49,477 bases of DNA from JAZRPG01 sp045649105 (lineage in GTDB: Bacteria > Bacillota > Clostridia > Oscillospirales > JAAYXM01). Under the pieces are notes generated by a model. The model ran no database searches and was not told the DNA's origin. It saw only the letters and a list, made by a program, of their open reading frames with translations. Location of the stretch: contig JAZRPG010000006.1 of NCBI GenBank assembly GCA_045649105.1, forward strand, positions 1-49,477, given 5' to 3'. The translations under genes and the position numbers were made by a program. Below are positions 1 through 9,103 of this stretch, one piece after another. Every line of letters starts with the position of its first letter. Position 1 is the stretch's first letter.

Positions 1-802
1 TGTCATTTATATGCTGTATCGGTATATCAAGATACTTTACAATTTTGTCCTCTTTTGCGAGAACATCTATAAGCTCATCGTCTATTATATCGGGGTACAG
101 ATAATGCACGCGTACCCACTCTATTCCGTCAATTCGGCACAGCCTTTGAAGAAGCTCTGCAAGCATGCTCCTGCCGCAGATATCAACTCCGTACCGGCTC
201 GTATCCTGAGCCACGACAATAAGCTCCTTCGTGCCGAGCTGTGCAAGACCCTCTGCCTCTTTTAAAATATCCTCCGGTTTTCTGCTACGCAGTCCGCCGC
301 GAAGCTTCGGTATTATGCAATATGTACAGTGATTATCACAGCCCTCCGCAATTTTAAGGAACGCGGTATATTCAGGCGTTGTAATCACACGACCGCACTC
401 AAGAGGAGATTCCTCAGGCGCGGGATAAAGGCTTACATGCTCTCCGCCGAGCGTCTTTTCCATAACCTCGGCAATATTACCGTACCCGCCGCACCCGACG
501 AGTGCGTCAATTTCGGGAAAGTCCGATAAAAGCTCATCCTTATAGCGCTCGGCAAGACAGCCGGTCACGACTATTTTCCCGATGCTTCCCTCCGCCTTAA
601 GGGTTACCGCCTCGCGTATGTTCTCATACGCCTCCTCGCGCGCAGACCCGATAAATCCGCAGGTATTTATTATTATTGCATCAACCCCGGCTATATCCGT
701 TGTAAGCTCATACCCCTCATCATCAAGTAATTTAAGCATGTGCTCGCAATCGACCTGATTTTTTGAACAGCCCAGCGATACAACACCTATTTTTGCCGAC
801 AT
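1..802 (-). CDS. rimO: RimO, ribosomal protein S12 methylthiotransferase (3' end outside window)
   Basis: Radical-SAM enzyme that adds a methylthio group to an aspartate of ribosomal protein S12. The reading frame runs off the left edge, so about 267 N-terminal residues are present. The N-terminal domain has the three expected cluster cysteines in the contexts LGCSKNQ (about residue 12), NTCGF (about 48) and TGCLAE (about 82). The radical-SAM signature CDNHCTYC follows at about residue 155, then RSRKPEDI, as in RimO/MiaB proteins. The start motif and the CSKNQVD context favour RimO over MiaB. Its ATG overlaps the recX stop by one base (TAATG), so it is probably translationally coupled to recX in a recA-recX-rimO transcript. 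Confidence 0.9.
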   Translation of the reverse strand, partial: MSAKIGVVSLGCSKNQVDCEHMLKLLDDEGYELTTDIAGVDAIIINTCGFIGSAREEAYENIREAVTLKAEGSIGKIVVTGCLAERYKDELLSDFPEIDALVGCGGYGNIAEVMEKTLGGEHVSLYPAPEESPLECGRVITTPEYTAFLKIAEGCDNHCTYCIIPKLRGGLRSRKPEDILKEAEGLAQLGTKELIVVAQDTSRYGVDICGRSMLAELLQRLCRIDGIEWVRVHYLYPDIIDDELIDVLAKEDKIVKYLDIPIQHIND

Positions 803-1419
803 TATAACATATCCTCCACATCAAACGCGAGTCGCGAAAACGCGGCGCGTATCTCATCATATTTAAAGCCGCGGCGCATAAGCATCGCCACAAGTCTCCT
901 CTTTCTGTCTTCATCGGGGGCTATACCACCGAGCTTTTTTTCTATCAGACGGTCAAGCTCCTCCGTCGTTTCGGGAAGCTCTGACAAAACCTCCTGCGTC
1001 ATTTCACGCGGGATTCCGCGGCGCATAAGCTCCTCTCTGATGCGTATGCTTCCGTATCCCCGCGCTTTATAGTATGAGGCACAGGATTTTGCGTAGTTCT
1101 CGTCATTAAGAACACCTATGTCACGGAGCCAGGTGGCGGCACTTTCTGCCTCCTCGTCGGAATATCCGCGGCTGTGAAGCTTTTTTATAAGCTCCTTTTC
1201 CGACATGCTCCGGTGCGAAAGCGAGTTTGCCGCGCTCTTTTTCGCCTTATATTTACGGTAGCGCCCGGAAAGCTTATTAACCGCCTCGCATGTCAGCTCC
1301 TGCCCGACCTTCAGCATATACGAATCTTCCGCGGAGGTCTCCGCATATGACCCGTCAGTAAAATGAATTATAAGCTTTGACTTGTCGCGCCGTCCGGGCT
1401 TTATGCTCTCAATTTGCAT
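802..1419 (-). CDS. recX: RecX, RecA regulatory protein
   Basis: Small helical protein that binds the RecA filament and limits its activity. The 205-residue length fits Gram-positive RecX. Three-helix repeats of the RecX type are visible: SMSEKELIKKLHSRGYSDEEA with WLRDIGVLNDENYAKS (about 91-140), SIRIREELMRRGI, and a third ending in MLMRRGFKYDEIRAAF. It follows recA by two bases and overlaps rimO by one, so all three are very likely co-transcribed and coupled. The recA-recX adjacency is the classic arrangement and supports the call. Confidence 0.92.
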   Translation of the reverse strand: MQIESIKPGRRDKSKLIIHFTDGSYAETSAEDSYMLKVGQELTCEAVNKLSGRYRKYKAKKSAANSLSHRSMSEKELIKKLHSRGYSDEEAESAATWLRDIGVLNDENYAKSCASYYKARGYGSIRIREELMRRGIPREMTQEVLSELPETTEELDRLIEKKLGGIAPDEDRKRRLVAMLMRRGFKYDEIRAAFSRLAFDVEDML

Positions 1420-1421
1420 GT

Positions 1422-2480
1422 TTATCCCTTAAAGTCATCCGCGTCAACCTTTACTCCTCTGCCGGCTGCAACCGCGGCTGCTTTTGCCTGAGTACCCATA
1501 AGATTGTGGGCATTGGCGCGTATATCTGCCTCAAGCTTTTCTGCAATCTCGGGATTCTCTCGCAGATATGTCTTTACATTATCCTTGCCCTGACCGAGAC
1601 GCACCTCGCCCATATTGAACCATGAGCCGGATTTCTGTATAAACCCGAGCTTCACGCCGAGATCGACAAGCTCACCGAGCTTTGATATTCCCTCGCCGTA
1701 CATTATGTCAAACTCACTCTCGCGGAATGGCGGCGCAACTTTATTCTTCACGACCTTTACGCGTGTGCGGTTTCCTATAAATTCAGTTCCGTTCTTTAGC
1801 GTTTCAACGCGTCTTACATCAAGTCTTACGCTTGAGTAGAACTTAAGCGCGCGGCCACCCGTCGTGACCTCGGGGTTTCCGTACATCACGCCGACCTTTT
1901 CACGGAGCTGGTTTATAAATATCGCAACGCAGTTGCCCTTCGAAATGGCGCCCGCAAGTTTTCGGAGTGCCTGGGACATAAGCCTTGCCTGAAGTCCGAC
2001 AAACGCATCGCCCATCTCACCCTCTATTTCTGCGCGCGGAACAAGCGCCGCTACCGAGTCGATGACTATGACATCAATCGCATTGCTCCTGACAAGAGCC
2101 TCTGCAATTTCAAGCGCCTGCTCACCCGTATCCGGCTGTGAAACGAGAAGACTGTCTATATCTACTCCGAGTGCGCGCGCATACACAGGGTCAAGCGCAT
2201 GCTCAACATCGATAAACGCAGCCTCGCCGCCAAGCTTCTGTGCCTCTGCAATTATGTGGAGTGAAACAGTCGTCTTACCTGAGGATTCAGGTCCGTAGAT
2301 TTCGACGATTCTGCCGCGCGGAACACCGCCGATTCCGAGTGCAAGGTCGAGCGTGAGCGATCCTGTCGGAATATAGCTCACATCCATATCCCTCTTGTCA
2401 CCAAGGCGCATTACCGAGCCTGCGCCGAACTGCTTTTCTATCTGCTGTATTGCGGTTTCAAGTGCTTTTTCCTTTTCCAT
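1422..2480 (-). CDS. recA: RecA recombinase
   Basis: ATP-dependent strand-exchange protein for homologous recombination and SOS control. The product is 352 residues, normal for the family. The Walker A motif GPESSGKT is at 63-70. The Walker B region VIDSVAALVPRAE and the family signature ALRKLAGAISK are both present, as is the conserved MYGNPEVTTGG loop. The start has a good Shine-Dalgarno site (GGGAGGG) seven bases upstream. It is followed directly by recX. No LexA box was recognised upstream, but I could not search systematically. Confidence 0.98.
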   Translation of the reverse strand: MEKEKALETAIQQIEKQFGAGSVMRLGDKRDMDVSYIPTGSLTLDLALGIGGVPRGRIVEIYGPESSGKTTVSLHIIAEAQKLGGEAAFIDVEHALDPVYARALGVDIDSLLVSQPDTGEQALEIAEALVRSNAIDVIVIDSVAALVPRAEIEGEMGDAFVGLQARLMSQALRKLAGAISKGNCVAIFINQLREKVGVMYGNPEVTTGGRALKFYSSVRLDVRRVETLKNGTEFIGNRTRVKVVKNKVAPPFRESEFDIMYGEGISKLGELVDLGVKLGFIQKSGSWFNMGEVRLGQGKDNVKTYLRENPEIAEKLEADIRANAHNLMGTQAKAAAVAAGRGVKVDADDFKG

Positions 2481-2507
2481 ATCGTTGCCCTCCCTGAAAT
2501 TTATTTC

Positions 2508-3356
2508 CTATTTAAAGCATGTAACTACTCTTTTTATGCCTGATGTGTCACGCGTCGTCTGAACATCGTGCCCGCCAAGGCTCTCCATCAGGCGCTCTAT
2601 TTTCCCGCTCTGGTCAATTCCGCACTCAAACGCCATCAGTCCGCCCTCGCGCAGAAGCCCGAACCAATTTTCCATTATTGCACGGTAGTATAAAAGCCCA
2701 TCCTCACCGCCGCAGAGAGCGAGCCTCGGCTCGAACTCCGATACTGAGCAGTCGAGTTCTGTCATCTCTTTCTCGGTTATATACGGGGGATTTGAGACGA
2801 TGACATCAAACATCCCGAGATTTTCAGGAGGCCTTGAGAGCATATCTGCACGGACGCAGGCAAGGCGCGAAGAAAGCTTATGCTCAAACACATTGTGCTT
2901 TGCAACCTCAAGAGCGCCGTCGGAAATGTCTGCAAGCACCCCGCGCGAGCCGTTCCGCATTAGCGCCAGCGCTATTCCTATGCAGCCGCTGCCGCAGCCG
3001 AGGTCAAGAAACCGAAACGGTCCGTTTGCGCGACGCAAGACACAGTCGACAAGCACCTCCGTATCCGAGCGCGGAATAAGCACATCATTTGTAATTTTGA
3101 GCTTTATTCCGTAAAAATCCCACTCTCCGAGTATATATGCAAGCGGCTCACCCGAAAGCCTTCGTGCCGTAAGCACATTTACCTCTGACACGACTTTGTT
3201 TGACGCATGCAAATACTTGTCACGCAGAAACTCCTCACGGCTTTTTCCCGTAACACTGCGGATTATCTCATATGCCTCAAGCTCAGGCATTGATATTTTC
3301 TCGGCTATAAATTTTCTTCTTATGTCGAGATATACATCGTTATATGTGGTAAACAA
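2508..3356 (-). CDS. prmC: PrmC, peptide chain release factor glutamine methyltransferase
   Basis: SAM-dependent enzyme that methylates the GGQ glutamine of release factors. The product is 282 residues, as usual. An N-terminal helical domain (PELEAYEIIRSVTG) is followed by the Rossmann methyltransferase core with the SAM-binding motif DLGCGSGCIG (118-127) and the catalytic NPPY motif at 189-192, diagnostic of glutamine/adenine N-methyltransferases. The start is a TTG, about ten bases after a GGGAGTGAG Shine-Dalgarno stretch. The N-terminal domain is complete from this position. It lies 27 bases before recA and 21 after the DUF1385 gene. PrmC next to a DUF1385 protein is common in Clostridia. 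Confidence 0.95.
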   Translation of the reverse strand: MFTTYNDVYLDIRRKFIAEKISMPELEAYEIIRSVTGKSREEFLRDKYLHASNKVVSEVNVLTARRLSGEPLAYILGEWDFYGIKLKITNDVLIPRSDTEVLVDCVLRRANGPFRFLDLGCGSGCIGIALALMRNGSRGVLADISDGALEVAKHNVFEHKLSSRLACVRADMLSRPPENLGMFDVIVSNPPYITEKEMTELDCSVSEFEPRLALCGGEDGLLYYRAIMENWFGLLREGGLMAFECGIDQSGKIERLMESLGGHDVQTTRDTSGIKRVVTCFK

Positions 3357-3377
3357 TTAAAAAGCTCACTCCCAAAA

Positions 3378-4313
3378 TCACCAATTATCTGCGTCCTTGT
3401 TCTCCGGAATCACCTCAGAAAGCGCCGCGATTGCGACCTCTATCATACTGTCATCAGGCTCGAAAGTCGTAAATCTCTGAAACCACAGCCCCGGTGCGCG
3501 CATGAATTTTGTAAACGCGTTGTCATACCTTCCTATAAAGCGGTTGACCTCATAGCTTATGCCGACAACTACGGGCAGAAGCAGAAGGCGGAGCGCCATA
3601 CGGAGAAAAACATTTGACCATTGTACTACGGAAAATACAATAACGCTTATTATCATTACGGAAAACAGGAAGCTTGTCCCGCAACGAGGGTGCTCCTTGT
3701 TAAACTTCCTGACATTTTCGCAGGTAAGCTCCTCGCCTGCTTCATAGCAGAAAATCGTCTTATGCTCAGCGCCGTGATATGAAAACACGCGCTTCATATC
3801 CTTCATTCTTGACATTGAGAACATAAATATCAGAAATACACAAATGCGAAGGAGCCCCTCTATAAGATTCCTGATTACTCCCGAGCCGACGAGGCTGTCA
3901 AGTGTGCCTGCAAGAAGCGTCGGCAGAAAAATGAACAAAAACACGGGTATCAGCACTCCAAGGACCGTTGCAATGCCCATGATAAATTTTTCAACCGCTG
4001 CGTTCCCGAATTTTTCCGTCAGCCACTTTTCAAACTTTCCCGGCTCCTCATCAATATCCTCAATCGAAAATGACGCCGAGTAGTTAAGTGCTGCCATGCC
4101 GCGCTTCATTGACTCAAAGAGGCCAACAATGCCGCGGATTATCGGAAGTCCGAGTATCTTATACCGCTCGCGAAGCATTTTTACATTTTCGGTCTTAAGC
4201 TCAATCTCCCCGTCAGCGCGGCGCACCGCAACAGCGCTTCTGTCAGGCCCGAGCATCATAATCCCTTCGATAAGCGCCTGACCGCCTATTGTCGTCTTTT
4301 TGCACTTTCCCAT
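3378..4313 (-). CDS. DUF1385 family membrane protein
   Basis: Conserved integral membrane protein of unknown function (DUF1385), often beside prmC and prfA in Clostridia and Thermoanaerobacter relatives. It has 311 residues. The N-terminus GGQALIEGIMMLGPDRSAVAVR is typical of the family. Two hydrophobic stretches lie around 115-140 and 150-170. The conserved AEHKTIFCYEAGEELT and HPRCGTSFLFSVMI motifs follow, then another membrane region. The histidine and cysteines of these motifs suggest a metal or redox role, but that is inference. It is probably co-transcribed with prmC, and sometimes described as a QueT-like protein without proof. Confidence 0.85.
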   Translation of the reverse strand: MGKCKKTTIGGQALIEGIMMLGPDRSAVAVRRADGEIELKTENVKMLRERYKILGLPIIRGIVGLFESMKRGMAALNYSASFSIEDIDEEPGKFEKWLTEKFGNAAVEKFIMGIATVLGVLIPVFLFIFLPTLLAGTLDSLVGSGVIRNLIEGLLRICVFLIFMFSMSRMKDMKRVFSYHGAEHKTIFCYEAGEELTCENVRKFNKEHPRCGTSFLFSVMIISVIVFSVVQWSNVFLRMALRLLLLPVVVGISYEVNRFIGRYDNAFTKFMRAPGLWFQRFTTFEPDDSMIEVAIAALSEVIPENKDADNW

Positions 4314-4337
4314 TGTTTTTATACCTTTCCGTACTCT

Positions 4338-5759
4338 CTACTCAGGGGCGAATTCCTTTATCGGCAGCGATATCGTAACCGTCGTCCCCTCTCCTGATTT
4401 ACTTTCTATATCAAGCGAGCCGTTGTGAAGCTTCACAATTTCGTCACTTACGGCAAGACCTATGCCGCTTCCCTGAGCCTTTGACTTTCCCTTGTAGAAT
4501 TTTATCTTTACATACGGCAGCTCCTCCTCGGAAATGCCCTCGCCAAAGTCGCGGATAACTATTTTTGCCGTTTTACCCTCGCTGAATGCGCGGATTTGAA
4601 TTGACCCGCCGGACTTTCCGTGCTTTATGGCGTTGTCAAGTATGTTAAAGAACACCTGCTTGAGTCTTTCTCTGTCTCCGCTTATGAATATGTCACTGTC
4701 GTCCTGCTCATAGGTCATCTCAAGGCCTTCCTTGCGGAACATATCAGCGTACATAAAAAGCGTTTCCTCAAACTCTGCTTTAAGATTTACGCGGTCTATA
4801 TACAGGGTAAACCTCCCGCTCTCTATCCTTGCAAAGTCAAGAAGCTCCTCAACCATTTTTGAAAGACGCCGGGTCTCCTTAAGCATTATTTCAATGCCCC
4901 GTTTTGCCTCCTCCCGGTTTTCCGTCCCGACAGTCGCAAGCGTCTCTCCCCAGCCTATTATGGCGGTAAGCGGTGTGCGCAGCTCGTGCGATACTGACGA
5001 TATAAACTCGTTCTTTATTTTTTCGCTCCGTGCAATCTCCTCCGACATCTCGTTTATGGAATCACACAGCTCACCTATCTCGTCGGGGAACTTTTTCTCT
5101 ATCTTTACGCCATAGCGTCCCTCTGTTATCTGCTTTGTTATCTCCGTAATCTCACGAAGCGGATTTAAAAGCGACCTTATAAAGTACCTGTTTGAAATGA
5201 GAACAAAGAATATTATAAGTGCTCCGACTATAAGCGCTATCGCAGTCTGTACTATTATGCGGCGGTCGACACCGTGCAGGCTGGTTACATACCTTACAAC
5301 TCCGACAACCCCGTTTTCTCCTGAGGTTATCGGGCTTGAAACGCTCATGATTCTCTCGCCTGTCTGCGGGTCGCGCCCTGTATATGTCCGCGTCTTGTTC
5401 TGGCTTATCGCCTCGTCAACATCGCTCGTTCCCGGTATCATTCCGGCAGGAAGCCCTGACGAGGACAGCATTATGCGCCCGTTTGTATATAAAATCTGCC
5501 TCTCGACATCAGCCATATCAGGCGCAAGCTTAAGCTGGCGCTTCGCGCTCGCATAAAAGGAGTCCATGCTTGATGTGAGCCCGTAGCTGAAATACTCCGC
5601 GCTTAATGTTACGCTGTTTGTCAGATTGCTGCGGATATTCATGTAATAATAATTCATCATCCCCACAGAGAATATGGCGACGCAGATTATAACAACAAGC
5701 ATTATATATATGAGGTTGTTGACTACCCAGCGCTGCTTTATCCCCATTTTATGCTTCAC
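4338..5759 (-). CDS. Sensor histidine kinase (HAMP, HisKA, HATPase)
   Basis: Membrane sensor kinase that pairs with the response regulator immediately upstream. I place the start at a GTG at 5759, because AAGGGGAG lies seven bases before it and a longer frame would overlap the regulator gene without a Shine-Dalgarno site. This gives 473 residues. A membrane segment (about 13-35) is followed by an extracellular domain of about 130 residues, a second membrane segment (about 169-189), a HAMP linker, the H-box SSVSHELRTPLTAI with the phospho-accepting His at about 258, the N-box NILDNAIKHG and the GEGISEEELP and GSGIGLAV ATP-lid motifs. The architecture resembles WalK/PhoR without a PAS domain. 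The ligand is unknown. Confidence 0.93.
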   Translation of the reverse strand: MKHKMGIKQRWVVNNLIYIMLVVIICVAIFSVGMMNYYYMNIRSNLTNSVTLSAEYFSYGLTSSMDSFYASAKRQLKLAPDMADVERQILYTNGRIMLSSSGLPAGMIPGTSDVDEAISQNKTRTYTGRDPQTGERIMSVSSPITSGENGVVGVVRYVTSLHGVDRRIIVQTAIALIVGALIIFFVLISNRYFIRSLLNPLREITEITKQITEGRYGVKIEKKFPDEIGELCDSINEMSEEIARSEKIKNEFISSVSHELRTPLTAIIGWGETLATVGTENREEAKRGIEIMLKETRRLSKMVEELLDFARIESGRFTLYIDRVNLKAEFEETLFMYADMFRKEGLEMTYEQDDSDIFISGDRERLKQVFFNILDNAIKHGKSGGSIQIRAFSEGKTAKIVIRDFGEGISEEELPYVKIKFYKGKSKAQGSGIGLAVSDEIVKLHNGSLDIESKSGEGTTVTISLPIKEFAPE

Positions 5760-5782
5760 TCCAAGGCTCCCCTTCCCGCAGA

Positions 5783-6478
5783 CTATGCATTCCACTTATA
5801 TCCGTATCCCCAGACCGTCTGTATATACGACGGATATGCGGGGTTGTCCTCAATCTTTATGCGCAGGCGCCTGACATTGACATCGACAATCTTAAGTTCT
5901 CCCGGATAGTCGCTTCCCCATACTGCAGCGAGCACATCCTCACGCGATACCGCACGGTCGGGGTTATTAAGAAAATACTCCATCATCGTATATTCAACCT
6001 GCGTAAGCTTTATCCTTACGCCGTTTTTATCAAGCGTTCTGTTTCTGGTGTTTAAAACGAACGGTCCGCTCACAATTCTCGCGCCGTCATCTGCCACTGT
6101 ATCCCCGATGCGGCGGTAAAGCGCGTCAATTCTCGCAATAAGCTCTGTCGGCGAAAACGGCTTCGTTACATAATCGTCCGCACCAGTCATAAGCCCCGTC
6201 ACACGGTCAACCTCCTGAGTTTTTGAGGTGAGCATTATTATACCGATTTTTGAGCCGCGCGCACGGATTCTGCGGCAGACCTCAAACCCGTCTATATCGG
6301 GAAGCATTATATCAAGCAGCGCGACGCCTATGTCAGAATTGGCCTCGAGTATCCTCAGCGCCTCTTCTCCGCACTCTGCCTCTGCCACTTCATAGCCTGC
6401 GCGGCTTAAATTTATGACGACAAAGCTTCTTATGCTTGGCTCGTCCTCAAGGACAAGTATTTTCTTTTTCGGGCTCAT
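5783..6478 (-). CDS. OmpR/PhoB-family response regulator
   Basis: DNA-binding response regulator of 231 residues, partner of the kinase 23 bases downstream. The receiver domain has the acidic pair ED at 11-12, the phospho-acceptor Asp at about 56 in LLDIMLPD, and the conserved Lys in YVTKPFSPTEL. The C-terminal half is a winged helix ending in SYIQTVWGYGYKWNA, as in PhoB and WalR. A strong Shine-Dalgarno site (GAGGAGGG) sits seven bases before the ATG. The preceding lipoprotein gene ends 12 bases upstream, so lipoprotein, regulator and kinase form one unit. Confidence 0.95.
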   Translation of the reverse strand: MSPKKKILVLEDEPSIRSFVVINLSRAGYEVAEAECGEEALRILEANSDIGVALLDIMLPDIDGFEVCRRIRARGSKIGIIMLTSKTQEVDRVTGLMTGADDYVTKPFSPTELIARIDALYRRIGDTVADDGARIVSGPFVLNTRNRTLDKNGVRIKLTQVEYTMMEYFLNNPDRAVSREDVLAAVWGSDYPGELKIVDVNVRRLRIKIEDNPAYPSYIQTVWGYGYKWNA

Positions 6479-6490
6479 TTTACTCCCTCC

Positions 6491-7816
6491 TCAGGCGAAT
6501 AAAATTTCTGAAATCCATACGCTCTCGCGTATTTTAAAGCTTGATTTTATAAGCTCCTTATCTATCGCGGTTCCCAGGCAATCGGCGCTGTGAATTTCCG
6601 CAGCAAACACCGTATCCTCGCGCTCATACAGAATAAATCTTCCGTTCTGCTTTGCAGCCTCGTGCCGCATTTCTCCCGTCAGCGTATACACCGTAAACAG
6701 CGGCAGAAGCCTGTACTTTGTATCATCGGCAGACCCCGTCATTACCGCCTCCTCGGCGTAGAACTTGACTGCAATCTGACCCGGGCGGACAGCTGCGCGT
6801 TCCGCTTTTACCGCTCCGCTCCAGGCAAGGGGCATGGAAAGATACCAGTTTTCAATAAATGAGTGGTATGTAAACGCCCTCGGCAACAGTCCGCTGCCCG
6901 ATGTATATGCACCCCAGTTGTAGCATTTGCTGGTTCCCGGTGTTTCCGTGTCCGTCGCAAGAGATATCGGGATTTCTATGACACCGTCTCCGTTTACATC
7001 TTCACAGAATGCGCGTGTTGAGCAAAACACTCCGTTCGGAATTGCGTTTATTACGCTGCCGTTTTCGGCGGTGACAAGGTTTGTCATGATGCCGACGTTC
7101 TCTGCGGCGCACTCGATATACACTCCGTTCTGACCTCCGGACACTCCGCCGCTTTTCATTCTGAGCACCTGCCCCGAGCCCTCTGCAAGGGGCACGGAAG
7201 AAACCTTTTCCAGACCGCCGTTTTTCGCCATGTATACCTCAGCCGCTCTGCCGCCGTTTTTCGCGGTTACGGCCATAAAATCGTTTCCGCCGTTCTGGTC
7301 AATATCACTGACTGTATACTGCTCTGCCATGATGTCGAGAATTCTTAATGCGCCCTCGTCCGAGACGCTGTACGCCATAACCGGACGCTCCGCAACATCT
7401 CCTGAGCCCCACTCGACTATCATCTCAAAATTCCCCATGCCCAGAATGTTTGAATACGACACGGTGTAAATCGTGTTCTCAGGGCCTTCTATTATATCGA
7501 GCATTTCAAACTCGCCCGCTCTCTGGGAAAATATATAGATATACGCCTTGTACGAATCCGTAAAGTCACGCAGGAAGGCAACGCCCTCATCAACTCCGTC
7601 ACCGTTGAGGTCCATAAGCTGCAATGACTGACGATTAAGACCCGAAACAGGCTCGGCATACTCAAAATCACCGTCTCTTATGCGGTCAACAGCGCGCATA
7701 AGATTATTATATTGCTCAGGAATTTCCGGCTTTCGGAACATCTCTGACGATGAAAACATATCGCAACCGCAAAGCAGGAAAACCAGAAGCAGAACTGACG
7801 CAAATCTGACTCTCAT
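6491..7816 (-). CDS. Putative lipoprotein with VCBS/FG-GAP-like repeats
   Basis: Unrecognised secreted lipoprotein of 441 residues, first gene of the two-component operon. I place the start at 7816, where a GGAGA Shine-Dalgarno site lies eight bases upstream; it gives a clean signal peptide (MRVRFASVLLLVFLLCGC) with a lipobox LLCGC, the Cys at about 18 being the lipidated residue. The mature part carries DxNGDG-type calcium-binding-like loops (LMDLNGDGVDEG, DIDQNGGNDF, EDVNGDGVIEI), like VCBS or FG-GAP repeats in beta-propellers. It could be an envelope sensor or ligand for the downstream kinase; that is inferred only from gene order. Confidence 0.75.
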   Translation of the reverse strand: MRVRFASVLLLVFLLCGCDMFSSSEMFRKPEIPEQYNNLMRAVDRIRDGDFEYAEPVSGLNRQSLQLMDLNGDGVDEGVAFLRDFTDSYKAYIYIFSQRAGEFEMLDIIEGPENTIYTVSYSNILGMGNFEMIVEWGSGDVAERPVMAYSVSDEGALRILDIMAEQYTVSDIDQNGGNDFMAVTAKNGGRAAEVYMAKNGGLEKVSSVPLAEGSGQVLRMKSGGVSGGQNGVYIECAAENVGIMTNLVTAENGSVINAIPNGVFCSTRAFCEDVNGDGVIEIPISLATDTETPGTSKCYNWGAYTSGSGLLPRAFTYHSFIENWYLSMPLAWSGAVKAERAAVRPGQIAVKFYAEEAVMTGSADDTKYRLLPLFTVYTLTGEMRHEAAKQNGRFILYEREDTVFAAEIHSADCLGTAIDKELIKSSFKIRESVWISEILFA

Positions 7817-7863
7817 AATCAATTCTCCGCAACGTAATTTTTGCATTATTACATACACTATTA

Positions 7864-7892
7864 ATTATAGTATAAAACCGCAAGAAACACAA
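7864..7892 (-). promoter_or_regulatory. Promoter of the lipoprotein/two-component operon
   Basis: Sigma-A-like promoter on the minus strand: -10 TATAAT at 7864-7869 and -35 TTGTGT at 7887-7892 with a 17-base spacer. It lies about 50 bases before the lipoprotein start. The -10 is perfect, the -35 matches 3 of 6. Confidence 0.55.
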
Positions 7893-7902
7893 CAGAAATC
7901 TG

Positions 7903-7942
7903 AAAAAAAATGCGCCTTGCGGGTATATTTCCGATAAGGCGC
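7903..7942 (-). terminator. Intrinsic terminator (second of two)
   Basis: Stem GCGCCTT/AAGGCGC (7912-7918 with 7936-7942) with an inner CGG/CCG pairing, followed on the minus strand by eight T residues. It lies just upstream of the lipoprotein promoter and backs up the terminator at 8014. Confidence 0.7.
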
Positions 7943-8008
7943 CGGCATTTTTCGGATGAAGCACGGACAAGACAGAAAATTTTTAAAAAACCGTTGCCTT
8001 GAAACAGA

Positions 8009-8047
8009 AAAAAGCACCTGCATATCACTTTCATACAGGTACTTTTT
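8009..8047 (-). terminator. Intrinsic terminator after the kinase gene
   Basis: Seven-base stem (8014-8020 with 8036-8042, one G-U pair) with a T run on both sides, so it can work in either direction. It begins nine bases after the stop codon of the P-loop kinase gene. Confidence 0.75.
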
Positions 8048-8050
8048 CTT

Positions 8051-9103
8051 TTAGTCATTTAATATAATTACACTCTTCTCCGCAAGGCTTTTTTCACACA
8101 GTACTTCGGATATATACCTCTCCTCAAGAGGTATCCACAGCTTTTTAAAGCTCTCAAGCGCAAAGCCGCCGTCACGCATTTGTATCCTTTTCAATTGCTC
8201 CGCTTTATCCACCGTACAAAATGCCTTTATGTCATAAATATCCCCGAAGCAGGGATGCATACTGTATGCGCCCTCCACTATAACGAGCCCGTCGGCACGA
8301 AGCTCCGTATATTCCGTAATTTTCCCTTCACGGCAGGAAAATTTACCGTAGCTTATTCTCTCTCCCCGTGCAAGCGGCTCTTTAACCTCAGTTTTAAATC
8401 TTTCATAATGCACATTCCCGCCCGGCTCGGCATATCGCGCCTCGGAGCGCAGTGTAGCAGGAAGAAAAAAATCGTCCATATGCACTACTTCTCCGTCATA
8501 CAGCCTTGCAATAAGCTCTGCGGCAGTCGTCTTCCCGCTCGCGGCGCGCCCGTCAATGGCAACCGTCGCGCGCCCGTCCTTGCGCATTTTTTCTTCTATG
8601 CGGTAAATGAGCGGCATAAGCCTTGCATACCTTTTGTCAATAACGCGGTATGACGGCGCGTATGCGCTCTTGTATCTTTCGCTGTGGCTGACAGGCGAAA
8701 AACCGCCTTTTCCGTACTCCTTTATATATTCCGAAAGCTCGTCTGCACCGAATGTGAATACGCCCTTTTCCGCAGCATGCAAAAGGGTGTCAAGCTTTTC
8801 TCCGAAGCGGGACTCACTGCCGTTTTGAAGCTCTGCCGATGCATAAATTACACGCGCCGCCGCCGGAATGCTCCGTACGGACGAGACAGAAAGCCTTGTA
8901 AGCCCGTTGCCTATGTCCACAAATGCCTCATCAGCATCTTTTGCGTGCTCATATTCCTTAGAAAGCTCTTTTTCAACATCTGACGAGATGCACAAATGTC
9001 CGCTTCCGAATTCATTCTGGTACGCAAGCTTAACCGCGTCACACGGCTGCATCAGCGGGTATTTTTTCGCATGCCATAAGATTATCTCATAAAACCCGCG
9101 CAT
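8051..9103 (-). CDS. Uridine-kinase-like P-loop kinase with an extra N-terminal domain
   Basis: The C-terminal half (about 178-350) is a kinase of the uridine kinase/phosphoribulokinase family: Walker A GRAASGKT at 185-192, VVHMDDFF as the nucleoside-binding Asp region, and VIVEGAYSMH as Walker B. The first 170 residues (from MRGFYEIILWHAKKYP) form a helical domain I recognise only as recurring in similar clostridial proteins; its job is unknown. The ATG has a GAGGAAAG Shine-Dalgarno site and lies inside the end of the ECF gene (17-base overlap), so the two are coupled. A reasonable inference is that the kinase phosphorylates, and so traps, the vitamin or nucleoside-like substrate imported by the ECF system. 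Confidence 0.8.
   Translation of the reverse strand: MRGFYEIILWHAKKYPLMQPCDAVKLAYQNEFGSGHLCISSDVEKELSKEYEHAKDADEAFVDIGNGLTRLSVSSVRSIPAAARVIYASAELQNGSESRFGEKLDTLLHAAEKGVFTFGADELSEYIKEYGKGGFSPVSHSERYKSAYAPSYRVIDKRYARLMPLIYRIEEKMRKDGRATVAIDGRAASGKTTAAELIARLYDGEVVHMDDFFLPATLRSEARYAEPGGNVHYERFKTEVKEPLARGERISYGKFSCREGKITEYTELRADGLVIVEGAYSMHPCFGDIYDIKAFCTVDKAEQLKRIQMRDGGFALESFKKLWIPLEERYISEVLCEKSLAEKSVIILND

Noticed and set aside
7716..8058. Small minus-strand frames between the lipoprotein and kinase genes
   Set aside because: They run through two terminators and a promoter and lack ribosome sites.
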